DNA of 64,000 nucleotides, taken from the NCBI GenBank assembly GCA_031308135.1, contig JAHLJT010000631.1, forward strand, positions 3,201,371 through 3,265,370. The letters are read 5' to 3'. Below, in pieces: positions 43,930 through 55,460 of the stretch; the first letter of the stretch is position 1, and every line of letters starts with the position of its first letter. The position numbers and the translations under genes were made by a program. The DNA is from Acheta domesticus (taxonomy: Eukaryota; Arthropoda; Insecta; Orthoptera; Gryllidae). The notes under the pieces were generated by a model. The model was not told where the DNA came from and made no database searches. It worked only from the letters and a program-made list of their open reading frames with translations.

Positions 43930-44830
43930 ATACTTGCACCTTTCGTTCCGCGCTCCTCCACCGGCTAACTCCACCGCGAGGAAAGACTTGAAAGGAGGCC
44001 GTCGCGCGCGTTTGGACCGCTTCCTGCCCACTGTGCGGTGGCGGCGGCGGCGGCGGCGGCGTCGCAATCGGAGCGGCGTGGCGCCAGGCGACGACGCCGG
44101 AAGCGGCGGCGCCGGCGGGGGCGGCGGCAGGTGGACGTCGGCGGGCGCCAGCGGGCCGGCGCGAGGCGGGGCGGGGCGGACGGGGCAGAGCGTGGCGGGC
44201 CGAGTCTGGGCCGGGCGGGCTGGGGCGCGGGGTGGAACCAGTGGAGCGTGCCAGGGCTAGGAGGGCGGGGCGGGGTAGGTGGGGTGGTGCAGCCGAGGTG
44301 GAGCCGAGATGAGGCGGGCGGTGACTGGGCGTCGTGGGGGCGTGGCGGGGCAAACGAGGCGAGGCGAAGCGAGGAGGGGTACGGCGTGGCGGGGTGAGGC
44401 GAGCCCGGGCGGGGCTAGGCAGGGCGGGGCAAAGCGGAGCGTGGCGAGACGAGGCGGAGCGGTCCAAGGCGAGGTGGGGCGGGGATCAGTGGTGGGGGTG
44501 AGGCGGGGATCAGAGGTGGGGGTGAGGCGGGAATCAGTGGTAGGGGGCGAGGCGGGGTAGGGGCAAAGCTTGGGGGTGAGGCGGGGCTCAGTGAGGTGGG
44601 GTGGGGTGGGGTGGGGCGATGCGTGACGGGGCGGGGCGGACCGAGGTGAGGTGGGGCGGAGACGTGCGTGGCGGGGCGGCCGAGGTAGGCCGACGCGGGC
44701 GGGGCGGGGCGGGGCGGGGCGGGGCGGGGCGGGGCGGGGCGGGGCTGGCGCCCGGCCAGCAGCGCCCGCCGATAAGGCCGCGCCAGGTCCGAGCGCCCGC
44801 CAGGAGTGGCCGAGGATGCTGCGCGCGGCG
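43930..44830. repeat. CpG island with GGCGG and GGGGC arrays
   Basis: It begins with unique CpG-rich DNA including (GGC)n at 44038-44060. It continues as degenerate GGGGCGGGGC, GGTGGGGCGGGGATCAG and GGGGTGAGGCGGG units (44160-44690) and ends in eight or nine clean GGGGC pentamers (about 44697-44745). Low-complexity frames of up to 213 codons on both strands are artefacts. The unit is related to, but looser than, the 10-bp satellite. Confidence 0.8.
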
Positions 44831-45837
44831 CCGAAGGGAAATGAGTCAAGGACAGCAGGCGAAGGGCGCACTTCACCAAGGTCGTCCTCAATGGGCAAAA
44901 CAACAAGCTAGAAAAAGCAGCAACGACCCAATATTCAGACTTTACTCCTCAGGTGCTGCCTCCCAACGCGACCAACATACCGGAAAAACTCCTGCACCCT
45001 TCTTCTCAACAGACTTACCGACCTTACATTCAACAATTTCATAAAGATTCTATTCATATAGATTCACATTCATGAAGATGCTATCAAAAATCCTTTTTCA
45101 AAGCTGTTCAATCTGCTGTAACTAATCTTTTTCAGTGAAGCACTTTCGTTTTCAAGAAATGAGCATACCGAGAGCGTGCCTTAAAATTCTTAATTTGAAT
45201 GCCAATTATAAATATAGACATCTAAATTAGTACAAAATTTACCCAAGTCATTTCCTCTGCTAAATTCATTCTTCCCCGTCGACCCCAAAATTCGGCTTAG
45301 GAGACCTTTCATCATCAGCGACTCCTTTCCCGAGTATCCGTAACAGCTTTTAAACATTTCAGGCAGAAATTCTAAACGATAAATGAACCAATTCTACATG
45401 AACTTAAATATATAGAAATGCAACGTGAAATATTTCCCGACAGTTATTTGCGAACGTTATGGAACCAAGCTGTAAAGCCGCAAGGACCGACAAGTGTATT
45501 AAAGTTAATACAAAATATTGTTAAAATGTCCGAATATGTACTCATCGTCACAGTCTAAATGGGCTGGGCCTGGGTATCCTGTTCGTAATCTGCGAAGCGA
45601 TTTTCCCGTGTTCTTCTAGGCCTAACGCAAGGTCCTCCGCCTGAAAACTGATATTCTAGTTCAAGGTATAATAATGAAATATATAATTTATATTAAATAA
45701 TATGAATTATATTAAATATACGTAATATTAAAGAATATGAATTGTATTAAATAATATGAATTATATTAACTAATATGAATTTATATAATGAATTAGTTTA
45801 CGTTTGTATTGTATACATTTTTAAAACATTTAATACG
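44831..45837. other. unassigned DNA
   Basis: The sequence becomes AT-rich. TATATTAAATAATATGAATT-type strings repeat at 45690-45785. No gene is seen. Confidence 0.5.
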
Positions 45838-46243
45838 CCTGTGACAAGTAATGTACTTCAGCTTCCGTGTCAATGACCCCCATCTCGATCAGGTTTTTGT
45901 CCAGTTTCCCTGATCCTTTGAGCAAAAGCTGAGATGGCCCCTTGTTTTGTTTCTGGACGTAAATGTAGCTTCACTGTGCGCACGTTTTGTTGAGCACTCC
46001 TTTTGCTTGTAGTTCATTTACAGTTGAAATTGTTTTTCTACAATTCGGAAACAAACATTTTTCAAATATTTTTATTTTTCTAAAATAATAGTTCTTTTAT
46101 AATTCTTGTTTCTAGTTTTGATTTTTGTTTTTTGTTTGTTTTTTTAAATTCTGGGCCTCAAGAAATTTGCGCAGATAAATCTCTTTCCCCACACGTCATA
46201 TACAGTTTTTACTGTTTTTGACAAATAAGTAAATAAATAAAAG
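45838..46243 (+). mobile_element. LINE 3' UTR copy with (AAAT)n tail
   Basis: It shares TGACAAGTAATGTACTTCAG, CATCTCGATCAGGTTTTTGT, CTGAGATGGCC and GCGCACGTTTTGTTGAG with 26270-26430. The end CACACGTCATATACAGTTTT, followed by GACAAATAAGTAAATAAATA, is shared with about 27216-27265. 5'-truncated and without coding sequence. Confidence 0.85.
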
Positions 46244-46582
46244 GTGTGAACTGTAAAATTTTTTACGAGCATATATGGTTTAAAGTAAGCTTCGTAAACA
46301 ACGAAAAAGTGATCAAAGTTCAGCTAATTTCTAGGTTCAGATGTTGCTTGAAATAACTTCTTTGTTGGGAAACAGAATCCAAATTCAATCGTCTGAATTA
46401 CATTTCTAAAGAACACTTTAGAATACAATAAAAAGTTATTGAGACCAAGTGTATTTCAGTTTAATTCTTTTAAGCTGTTTCCAAATTCGCGTATTTCATT
46501 TAGCAGTCCCCCGGCAAACAAATTCACCGCTACATTCCAGCTAAAACGCTTGTTACCTTACTACCCACTAGCATTCTGGTTT
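46244..46582. other. unassigned AT-rich DNA
   Basis: Nothing is recognised between the LINE tail and the SINE head. Confidence 0.5.
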
Positions 46583-46770
46583 GCGATGGTGTAGCGGTTA
46601 GCGTAACGGACTGCTGTACCCAAGTTCGCGGGTTCAAACCCGATCGAAGCCGTGGAAAGGCGAAAAAATCCTTCGTTCACCTTCCTTCGGAGGGGAAGTA
46701 AAGCCGGCTCTCCCATGTTAGTAGATTTACTGCATGTAAAAGACCCTCAAGCCTAAATGACGTCTCCATT
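46583..46770 (+). mobile_element. SINE family 1, 5' part with intact tRNA-like head
   Basis: The head GATGGTGTAGCGGTTAGCGT carries box A, and GGGTTCAAACCC at 46630-46641 is a perfect box B. The body (GGAGGGGAAGTAAAGCCGGC, ACTGCATGTAAAAGACCCTC) stops after AAATGACGTC, where the other copies continue for another 140 bp. Loss of the 3' part is unusual for a SINE. A later deletion or rearrangement joined it to the GC-rich DNA that follows. Confidence 0.8.
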
Positions 46771-46774
46771 CCTC

Positions 46775-46985
46775 CTCGCATCCCTTACCAGCGCAAAGCC
46801 CCCGCCCCCTCGCTTCGCGTGCACGTGCGGCGAGTGACGTCACAGCCACTTGTGCGAGGGGCGACGCGGCGGGCATGCGAATGAAGGCGCCCGCGGCGGC
46901 GGCGCCGAGGCGGCGCGACGCGTCGCGAAGCGTCGCGACGCCCCGCGCTCCCACGCTGCGGCCTGCCACACTTTCTGCGCACTAC
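46775..46985. other. small CpG-rich block between inverted SINEs
   Basis: CpG-dense sequence (GCACGTGCGGCGAGTGACGT, GGCGCGACGCGTCGCGAAGC) contains a CACGTG E-box-like and a TGACGTCA CRE-like site. It lies between SINE family 1 copies in opposite orientation. A small promoter is possible but unproven. Confidence 0.45.
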
Positions 46986-47017
46986 ACCGCTTCTTTTTGT
47001 TTATTGTACTGACAATA

Positions 47018-47615
47018 TTATTTTCTTGGTTGGTTGATTCGTTTGTTTAGTGATTCCGGGTGTTTTGAATTGAATTGATGCCTTATTTTACGTGGCGAGA
47101 CTCAAGCCATGAGGCCTGCTCTTCCGTCTGACCACGCAAATTTCGCTACACTCCTTTCCCCGGATAGAGCGGAAAGAAGGCGACGAAACAGGCGATTTGA
47201 ATTTAGCTCAGAGGCGTCATTTAGGCTTGAGGATCTTTTACATGCAAGTAAATCTACTAACATGGGACAGCCGGCTTTACTTCCCCTCCGAAGGAAGGCG
47301 TACGAACGATTTTTTCGCCCCTAAAAATCCACGGCTTCGAACCCGCCAATTTGGGCATAGCAGTCCGTTACGCTAACCGCTACACCATCGCCGCCGCGTC
47401 AATTCCCATGATCAACATTGCTCCCGTGGGGGTAGGGAATGTTTTGTTATGGAGATGGCGGAGTTCCTCCCCCGCTGAATAGGAATTCTGGCGCCAAACT
47501 ACACGTCGTCTTCCAGGGAATTCTCCCTTTTGGTCCTTCGTGCAGGGGAGCATCACCCCAGTGAGGACAAGCTCAAGACTGGGCTCCCGAAACGTGGTAG
47601 TGTAGTGTGCTTACC
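47018..47615 (-). mobile_element. SINE family 2 copy split by a younger SINE
   Basis: The tail part 47018-47061 (TTGGTTGGTTGATTCG, TAGTGATTCCGGGTG) and the body part 47392-47615 (complement of GTCTTGAGCTTGTCC and neighbours, ending GGTAGTGTAGTGTG) belong to one minus-strand family 2 copy. SINE family 1 at 47062-47391 interrupts it. The head region is missing. Confidence 0.65.
47062..47391 (-). mobile_element. SINE family 1, full-length, nested
   Basis: On the minus strand the box A region (complement of CGCTAACCGCTACACC at 47373-47388) and box B (GGGTTCGAAGCC, complement of about 47334-47345) open the element. The body follows, then the tail ends in GAATTCAATTC-type sequence at 47062-47075. 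Full length is about 330 bp. It defines the family for the truncated copies at 18385 and 46583. Confidence 0.85.
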
Positions 47616-49154
47616 AGGTACGAGGCACATCAGTTTTGGAAACCTGGGTGTTTGAAAACGTCGATAATATTTGAGAGAAAAATGATGAACGTGGTGTACT
47701 TGAGACTGAGGGCGGGGTCGACCGTCGCCTCCACTTGCTTAATGAGCGGTCGAGAGCAACGGCCAGCCTGACCCCAGTCGCCCAAGAGGACAGAGGATTG
47801 AACCCAGGGCTTCTGAGCTTGACCGAAGCCTCCAACAGAACGTTTACCCATTCATACGCTCTAGCCAGAGATAAACTACTTCGAAGTTGCAATGAAGAAA
47901 TTACTAAGCAATACACCCTAATAGAATCTCATTACTGTGTTTTGCCTTTAGTTCCTTCTGTACCAGTATACAGTAAACTTCGAGTTGTATGTACGACTAT
48001 TTCGTATATCTCCTACATGTTGAAGTCATGAAATCATTTTGCTTCAGACAAGATTACAAAACCAATCTCTTTCAAGTCAAGGTACATATGGTAATATTTT
48101 TTTAATAACAGAGGTATGCGAACATGTTGCAAACGTACTCTCATATCAAAACACTTTTAAGTAGGAATATGCATTTAAAGTTAGCAGAAGTCAACATCAA
48201 AACATTCTGGAACTTGTAACAGGTAAAGCTGGACCCAGAATTTTCTCTGAATCAAGTCTCCTTTATTTCTCACTAAATAAGCATTGCTTCTTAGTGATTC
48301 TAGGATTTATGTGACAAATATAATATTAAATTACTAACTTGGCGTGGCGCCTCAGACGGAAATTTTGATGTTAAAAAGTTTCATCTCTACTTTGCAAGTT
48401 CGTAAAAATAGTTTTAAACTTATTGTAGTTGCTCACCTCGTCCATTTTCGAGCAGATAAAATTAGATAAAAATATATTGATTAAAATACGTGTTTAAATT
48501 TTTGATTCATTAATAAATACGCTTAATTATCGTCAATCTTATGAATAAATTCTAAAGAATCATGTAAATGAAACGTTCGCGGCATTACCTCCAGAGAAAC
48601 TGCAGCGAACTTTTTGAAGATTGAAAGGGTTGTGGGCTTTTTGGCAGTTTGACAGGGTTGTAAAAATTGCTCCTTGTAGTGGCATATCACTGGATACCCG
48701 GCCCGTGGAGAAGTCAGATGGCAAGTATTGCCCCCAAAAGCGGTATTTTCCATTTCCTCAAATAAGGCGAAGAAAAAATCCATTAAAATGAAATCCATAA
48801 TAATATTTCAAACTGTCAATTGTGAGTGAAATTAAACTTTTTCGATCGAAAGGATTTTGATTTCGGAATCGCATTTACATAAAACTGAAATAATTGCACC
48901 AACTTCTTACGTTCAGGTCAGGTTTAACACAATGATTCGTGGGAGAGACCTTTTAAATTATTTCACATTATTGCAATATACAACAAATAACAATGATTTA
49001 ATGAAACATAATACAAAACGAAAATACGCAAAGAGTTTGCTATTCAAAATATTCTTGCTTCTTGAAAAATACGACACAAAGCAGAATCTAAAAATAAAGT
49101 AATGGTGAAATAAATAATAAATAGTACAGTACATAAATATGATTCAAATACCGG
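47616..49154. other. unassigned DNA
   Basis: No gene is recognised. A 91-codon minus-strand frame at 48523-48798 has no motif. Confidence 0.5.
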
Positions 49155-49400
49155 CTGTTTGATGGAAAACATCAGACAAACTTATTTTCGTTTAAAGCAA
49201 CGTTTTTCGTGATATTTCGAGAGCCCTTTGGACTTGGATTCCCTGCAACAGATCGTGTGTGTACGCCCACTTCCGGATTCGGAGTGGAACACAGGGGAAG
49301 AGAGTCGGGGGAAATTGCCAGTGCCCTTAGGAGCGCTGGGCTTCCCAACCAAGTAAGTAGCCTGTGCAGGCGCAGTTCGACATGCCTGCATCTGGATATT
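49155..49400 (+). repeat. unclassified interspersed repeat R3
   Basis: It shares its beginning (TGTTTGATGGAAAACATCAG, CAAACTTATTTTCG) and end (CGCTGGGCTTCCCAA then GTAAG) with 60988-61225. The middle is diverged. Two copies in the window and similar length suggest an old interspersed repeat. Confidence 0.5.
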
Positions 49401-50577
49401 CCTCCAGAATATCCTACAGGGAGCCAGCAAGAATTTGTGTTAATCGATTTTTCTTGCTGAGAGGAATCGTATGAGGTACTGATCACTTCTATATGTAGTA
49501 TAAGTAACAGAAAACGTGTTTTAATTGCTTAAAAACGTTAAACACCACGTTTTTTAGAGACATTTCATCGAATCTTCAGAATGGATCTGAAAAAAAATTC
49601 CAGTTCCCAACCAGGAGTTCGAGAAGCATGGAATGGCAATTAATTTCCCTCAATTGGTAAGCGGGAAGAGCTCAAATCATGAGTGACAAAAGGACGCAAG
49701 TTACTCAATTACATACTATACGGAAAGGATTTTCATGTAATTACATGTTTTTATAGGAACAAGACACCTGCATTCAATATTATTTTTTAGAGTTGACAAG
49801 TTATTGTGGATGAATTAGAACCATTTTTATTTTAAATATTTTTACATACTTAGGTATAATTACATAATTTTACATACTTTACCTTTTATTACGCAATTCG
49901 TTGCCTTTTAATACATTGATACATCCAAATGGAACATTTCAGATATGCATTTGCAATATATTTACGGAATCATATTTCTTACAAAGCAATGTAATGCCTC
50001 TGCCCTTCCATAAACATCATATATTTGTCTTGAATTGTCAAATTTAATACCCTCACCCCCCCCCTGCTTCTTGGAAAGTGCTTTCTTGGAGTTAAGGATG
50101 CAGAAGTAATTCCAACCACCAGTTTGTTTGTTTCGAATAGTACATTCACAAATCGATGGAAAACTAACAAATATATTTTTACAGATCATTGTCTTATCGC
50201 GTTGTTGAATTTGGAGGTAGGTATGTCCTCTTTAATCTCCCCCCCCCCCCCAAACTTCGGGATCCATCACTGGCTGTATGGGGCTACTATTCAGTTGTGC
50301 ACCAGCTCCTCTTAACCAACATTGTTTATACTACGAACGTATCTTATATTTCGAATAAAACTCTTGGGGGGAGGGGTAAGGACTAGTTTACAAATACTTC
50401 TGAAGAGGAGGGGCCTTCAATAACTTCCTTTCCCCAGCTTCGAATTCATGTTAAGATCTGTTCGGCTGTGAGATGTTCGACGTTCTTTGCTCTGAAAATT
50501 CTTATGTGGAGCAATTTTAAACATTATAATGCTTTTTATTTCACATATTTTCTATTTTTCTTACATGTTTAAAAATG

Positions 50578-50623
<46 letters not shown>

Positions 50624-51379
50624 CTTGTTTATTACAATAAAATCAGTTTCCTAAGTATAAGGATAACACATGAAGTCATCGTAAATATAAACGGACGAAC
50701 GCGTATGGTCCTACAATTCGTAAAATACAAAATTCGATTCGTACAATACGTTGCTCACCTGTCTCGAATACTGAAACATGTCCCTTTTCAAATTCCAGTG
50801 AATGTCTTGACTAATATCCTAGAAACCTCATCAAGAACTAACGTTAAGACGAAAGTTTGTGACATTGTTCCCCCAAAATTGCAAATCTACTTTTCACATC
50901 TACTGCAGGGCCGTCAATGTCCGAATTTTCATTGTTTATTCAAAAGTGCATTGTGTAGCAGTAAACGCCTTATAGAGACCATTAGTAATACACTTGCAGG
51001 ATGGATTTCAAGATCAAATAATCGGCGTGTGACTAACGAGAGATATCAAGACAAAAGATAACACTCTGAAGATATTATCTAACGTTTTAAATATTACTGC
51101 ACCTTATCACATAAATTCGTTCCAATACATTCGATTATTATTCCTTTAAGCATGTAGTTGTAAACGTACCATCAAAAAATTTTAAAAATAATCAGTTTTA
51201 CATACAACACAAAACAAAGACTAGTCCTATTTCTTATTGAAAAACTATTTCTCATTTGAAGATCAACACTTGAAAAAAATAGAGAAAATTTCTCAAGTTT
51301 AGAGAAATTCGATTCCTCGATCTCTACTGTTTTAATGACAAATTAAAATATAATTGGCAATCAAAATCAGTCATATACT
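49401..51379. other. unassigned DNA
   Basis: It contains an (AT)n run at 50582-50621 and C runs at 50058-50066 and 50239-50250. A 146-codon plus-strand frame at 50621-51061 follows the AT run but has no recognisable motif and no second copy. Confidence 0.5.
50582..50621. repeat. (AT)n microsatellite
   Basis: About 20 uninterrupted AT/TA dinucleotides. Confidence 0.95.
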
Positions 51380-52300
51380 TCTATTTTATTTATTTATTTA
51401 TTTATTTATTTACGTCAAAAACAGTTAAAAACTGCGTATGACGAGCTATGGGGAGAAGTGAATTTTGTGCACGTTTTCATAATTCTGTGGTCTCTATCCT
51501 AAACCATATTCTAGTCGAATTTTGAATACAGAAAAGAGAGTTTTTTTTCGAGTTTTGTTGACAAAATATTCGCTCCTATATAATAAAATATATTTTCAAA
51601 GGTAAATTAGCTATAAATTTCTGCCCTGAACCCTCATGTTCTTCATGAAAGAATAATACTTTTTGCCGCGATAATATGAAAAACGATAATTTGAATAACT
51701 ATATTTCCCACTGAAATTCAGAAGACGTGCACAAATAATGAAGTTACATTTATGTCCAGAAGCAAAACAAGGGACCATCTCAGCATTTGCTCAAGGATCA
51801 GGGAAACTGGACGAAAAACCTGATCGAGATGGGGGCCATCAACCCAGAAACTGTGGTACAATACTTGTTACAGGTTCTTTAGAATTATACAGTCCAAATG
51901 ATAAATAATTACATTAACTATCATTGTTAAAATTAATTCTACTTTCCTTTTTGATGCTCGGTATAGTCTCGAATTGTATAGAAACAGTTATGCAGCAGAA
52001 AAGATTTTACTTGGGACTTAAACTTTTCTATGGAATTTAATCGTTTAATGTCTTCTGGCAAAGTGTTGTAGAGTAATGTACATGAATTGTATGTGAATTT
52101 TTTGTAGTGAGCTGTTGATACTGCCACCTGGTGAATATGATTACTACGTCGTGTGTTATACTTATAGACATCGGCGTTTGCTGAAAATATATTCCCGTCC
52201 TTAAGTAAGTCATTTTTGACAAATGACTTCGGGAATCAAATTGAAGACAAACTGTTGCAAAGAAAGAAGAAAATTGCACTAGCAGTGAACGCAATTTTCT
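51380..52300 (-). mobile_element. LINE copy with 3' UTR, tail and coding remnant
   Basis: The (TTTA)n run at 51384-51408 is the complement of the poly-(AAAT) tail. The 3' UTR follows to about 51930, nearly identical to 40597-41086, and then the coding remnant. This copy shows that the untranslated repeat at 26.3, 36.1, 40.6 and 45.8 kb belongs to the same LINE, because it links the UTR to the reverse transcriptase C-terminus. Confidence 0.85.
51939..52294 (-). pseudogene. LINE reverse transcriptase C-terminus (frameshifted)
   Basis: The last frame (51939-52127) reads AVSTAHYKKFTYNSCTLLYN early and ends KSQVKSFLLHNCFYTIRDYT, almost the same as the 26.0-26.2-kb copy. The upstream frame (to 52294) continues the domain in another reading frame, so a frameshift separates them. 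It is truncated and non-functional. Confidence 0.8.
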
Positions 52301-52735
52301 ACTTAAGGAAAAAGCAGTGACCCTGCACCCCTTTACATAAAAACGTAACGAAAGGCAAGAACAGGCGATATGTTATTCCATTATTTGAATGTACCTTTAA
52401 AATGATATTGGAGCACTAAATATTATTAAGCAAAAAAGAGAAGTAACGTATAATCCCAAGTTTGCTTACGATGCAAATATTACTGGCAATGTTTCTATTG
52501 CAATTATTTTAGAGGTTTTCGAACCTCGAGTACACTTACATTATTTTTGACAAGTAATAAGTTACATGCCAAATAGTTTTTCAGCGTTCTATCGCAATTA
52601 TTCAGTTCCGGCTCTGAACAGTTGCACCAGGAAAACCACAAGACACGACAAAATACATTGCAGCTTCTCAAAAATTGGCCTCACCTGAACCGCAGAATCA
52701 TCTTCACAGAAGGGTTACTAATTAGGACCTGAAGG
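52301..52735. other. unassigned DNA
   Basis: No gene or repeat is recognised. Confidence 0.5.
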
Positions 52736-53000
52736 CGGCTGGCGGCGTCGACGGGAGCGTCCCTCCGCATGCACCGGCGCGGCGCGGCGCGGCGCGGCTC
52801 GGCCGAGGGCAAGGGCGAGGGCGAGGGCAAGGGCGAGGGCGAGGGCGTGGGCGAGAGCGGTCCGGCGCGCGCGGAGCCTGTGACAACACTGGAGAGAGAG
52901 ATACGCGAATGGCGCGGGCGGTCGCCGCTTATCGCGCGCGAGGCGGGCAGGTGAAGCGCCTCGGCGCGATGAGTAACAACACGGCGCTTCACGAAGCGAC
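52736..53000. other. CpG island with (GAGGGC)n run
   Basis: GGCGCGGCGCGGCGCGG at 52779-52795 is followed by about eight GAGGGC/AAGGGC hexamers (52804-52858) and CpG-rich unique DNA. Frames of 100-160 codons are low complexity. Confidence 0.6.
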
Positions 53001-54245
53001 GCGCCGCATCCTGGAAGTAGTTTCGTAAGCCTCAGGAAGGTCATGAACCCAACTCCGCGCAGAGTAAACACCTGATAGCGCGACGGACTGTGTAATTTGG
53101 AGAGGTGAAAGATTACCAATGTAAATGTTCTTTTAATACACACGCACGCACCAGGAATAATAGTTCGAAATGCGCCCGTGAATTTTATCGGCGTGTTCGT
53201 TTGCAAATAATTATTCTGAACGTCAAATAAATGTGTAAGCTGAACAGGAAATTCAATCGTGTATTTTCATTTTGTTTTCGAATTTCCGTGAGTACATCAA
53301 CATACAATAGAACTAGAATAAATCGCAAGAGATTACGTCGTATCAAAAGTAAGATACAACAAAAGATATGAATCATGATAATCAGGCAAAAACGTAATAA
53401 AGCCGAAATTTGCTAAATTAGATCATACTTTCGTCAAGCACCAACACTTAGAATAACAGACGGTTCTCGCTTTCATATAATCAATTGCTGGACAAGTTTT
53501 CAATAACTGTTTAATACAATAATTTATATGGTATTAGTTTCCGAAAATAACAATATATGTCGTGTGAAACAAATATAATTAAGTTGGTAGATTTCAACCT
53601 ACGATAAATATTTACACTTGCCAAAAAATAACTTATTGTAACCGATTAGATAAAAGAACAGCAAAATTTCACAACTGAACTGATCCACGTTGTACACGTT
53701 CCTGTAGAATTTTATCGTGTTTTAACCCAATTTCGCACACGTGCTTCCAAACGCAACAAATCCTTCACAAACAAACTCGGAAAACAAATTCTGCTTGTTT
53801 ATTACGACGATAACACCCTCCATCATTCTTCTATTCTCCTGTTTCGCCCCGTCCACAGTGGCTGAAAGCTCCGCTTTGGCGAAAATAAAAACCGTATCAT
53901 CCAAGGCCCCAAATTAAACAATCACGCAACGAAACGTTTCCTCTCCATTGTTTTCCTTATGTTCAGTAGGAACACGCAAGCACGCCTCGAGATATTTCAC
54001 ATATTGCTAATGTACTCTAGTTCACGCTGAACACGTAAAAGTAATTTTTTATACAAGGCTAACTAAAATAATTATGTGTGTATATTACCAAAGGGATAAA
54101 TGTATTACATTCACAATTACAATATCTAACACTATCACCCGCCCCCACCCAAAAAAATAAAGGGTCGCACGAACGACAGATGTATACAGGTAAATAGGAA
54201 CAGATTTTGTACTCGAAGAAGAGATGAGGGTGTACGAATAGGTAT
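53001..54245. other. AT-rich non-coding stretch
   Basis: No recognised gene, repeat or RNA. Confidence 0.5.
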
Positions 54246-54249
54246 AACA

Positions 54250-55155
54250 ATGTCTTGCCCAATTTCGGCCGCACAGTGCCACGGTCAGGCCCACTGTGCT
54301 TGCCTCTGCTGCGCTGCGAATTCGCAGAAGCGTGATAGTCGGTGGAAAGCGGTGGCGCTATCGAGACCGAAAACAATGTTCGCAAGGTCAAGCACGCGGA
54401 GTTATCGAGATGATACGGCGACAGCGGGACGAACGAACGTCCTTCCAACGGCCCCTCAGGAGAAAACACCCAAACACGCCACGCGCACGGGCGGGAGCCG
54501 CGGGCGCGGCAAGGCGCGGCGTGGCAACGTCCGCGATTAGCCAGCGCTCGAAGTCAGGGATGGGCTCCTGCGGCGCGTGCGTCTCTCGAGCCAAAGACCT
54601 CGGGAAGAAAAGAGTGAGAGGACTCACCCGTTCAGGGAAAGGGGGCTGTGGTGAAGCGACGCCGCCTTGGACGCTTCCTCTTTCACTTCGCCCGGGTCGA
54701 GCAGGCATGGCCTCCAGATGTGCGGGCTGACCGCCCGTCCCCCGCCCCCTGTGAGTGACCCGAACGAGGGCAATGCTACTCCCGCTGCCGCAGGGATGGA
54801 CTGACCCGGCAGTATATAAAGGCGGCGTACGGCCGCCGAGAGGTCGCTTGTTTACCGCTCCTCGTGACCATGGTACTGATCGCCGGCGTCCCGACTCCAC
54901 GGTTGCCCTCGGGTTGACCAAGTCGGGAATCGACGCAAGGCTGAGCCAAGCGACCCACCGCCAGCCTATCTGCCTTTGTTACCGCCATTGCCGCCGCCGC
55001 CGCTGCCTACCACCTCTCCCCTTTCCTCATGGCAACGACCAACTGAGTGCTGGACTGCGTAGCCTCTGTTAGGATGTGACTATGTACGTGAAACCAGGGC
55101 TTATAATAAACCGATGTTAATAGCCAACCAAGAGTTCGTCTTTCTCCCGCCACAT
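54250..55155 (+). promoter_or_regulatory. CpG-rich region with TATA box and poly(A) signal, possible solo LTR or promoter
   Basis: TATATAAA at 54813-54820 sits in GC-rich DNA (GGCAGTATATAAAGGCGGC), followed about 290 bp later by AATAAA (55105-55110). The order and spacing of TATA box then poly(A) signal is that of an LTR (U3-R-U5). The stretch from TGTGAG (54749) to GCCACA (55155) has TG...CA-type ends. No target duplication, primer-binding site or second LTR was found, so a host promoter or short transcription unit is equally possible. Frames of up to 177 codons show no domain. Confidence 0.4.
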
Positions 55156-55173
55156 ACTTCCTCCCATCCATGT

Positions 55174-55460
55174 CATCACGACAGGGAGACAAAGGAGAGG
55201 AGGAGGAGGAGGAGGAAGAGTAGATGAGAGGAGAGGAGGAGGGAGCGGGAAAAAGGAAAAGAGAGCAGGAGAGGAGGTAGAGGAACAAGAAACGAGATGA
55301 GGAAAAGAGGAAGAGGAGACAGGAAGAAAAGAGGAGAAGAGAAAGATGAAGAATAGAGGACAAGAGATGAATCGGAAAAAGATGAAGAGGAGTGGTTGAT
55401 GGGGAGAGGAGGAAAATGATAATAGATGACAGGAAGAGGAAAGGAGAAATGAGATAAGAG
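55174..55460. repeat. purine-rich (GAGGA)n tract
   Basis: GAG, GGAGGA and GAAGAGGAGA repeats cover nearly 290 bp of the plus strand, with an AGGAGGAGGAGGAGGA core at 55197-55212. A Ser/Leu/Phe-rich minus-strand frame of 176 codons is the expected artefact. Confidence 0.85.

Noticed and set aside
46583..46660. tRNA gene
   Set aside because: Box A and B are present, but the sequence continues as a dispersed repeat with two other copies, so it is a SINE head. The same applies to 7515, 27340 and 38995.
50621..51061. 146-codon frame
   Set aside because: No motif recognised; it begins at the edge of an AT microsatellite.
54059..54921. Frames of 136-177 codons in the GC-rich block
   Set aside because: Overlapping frames on both strands without domains; composition explains them.
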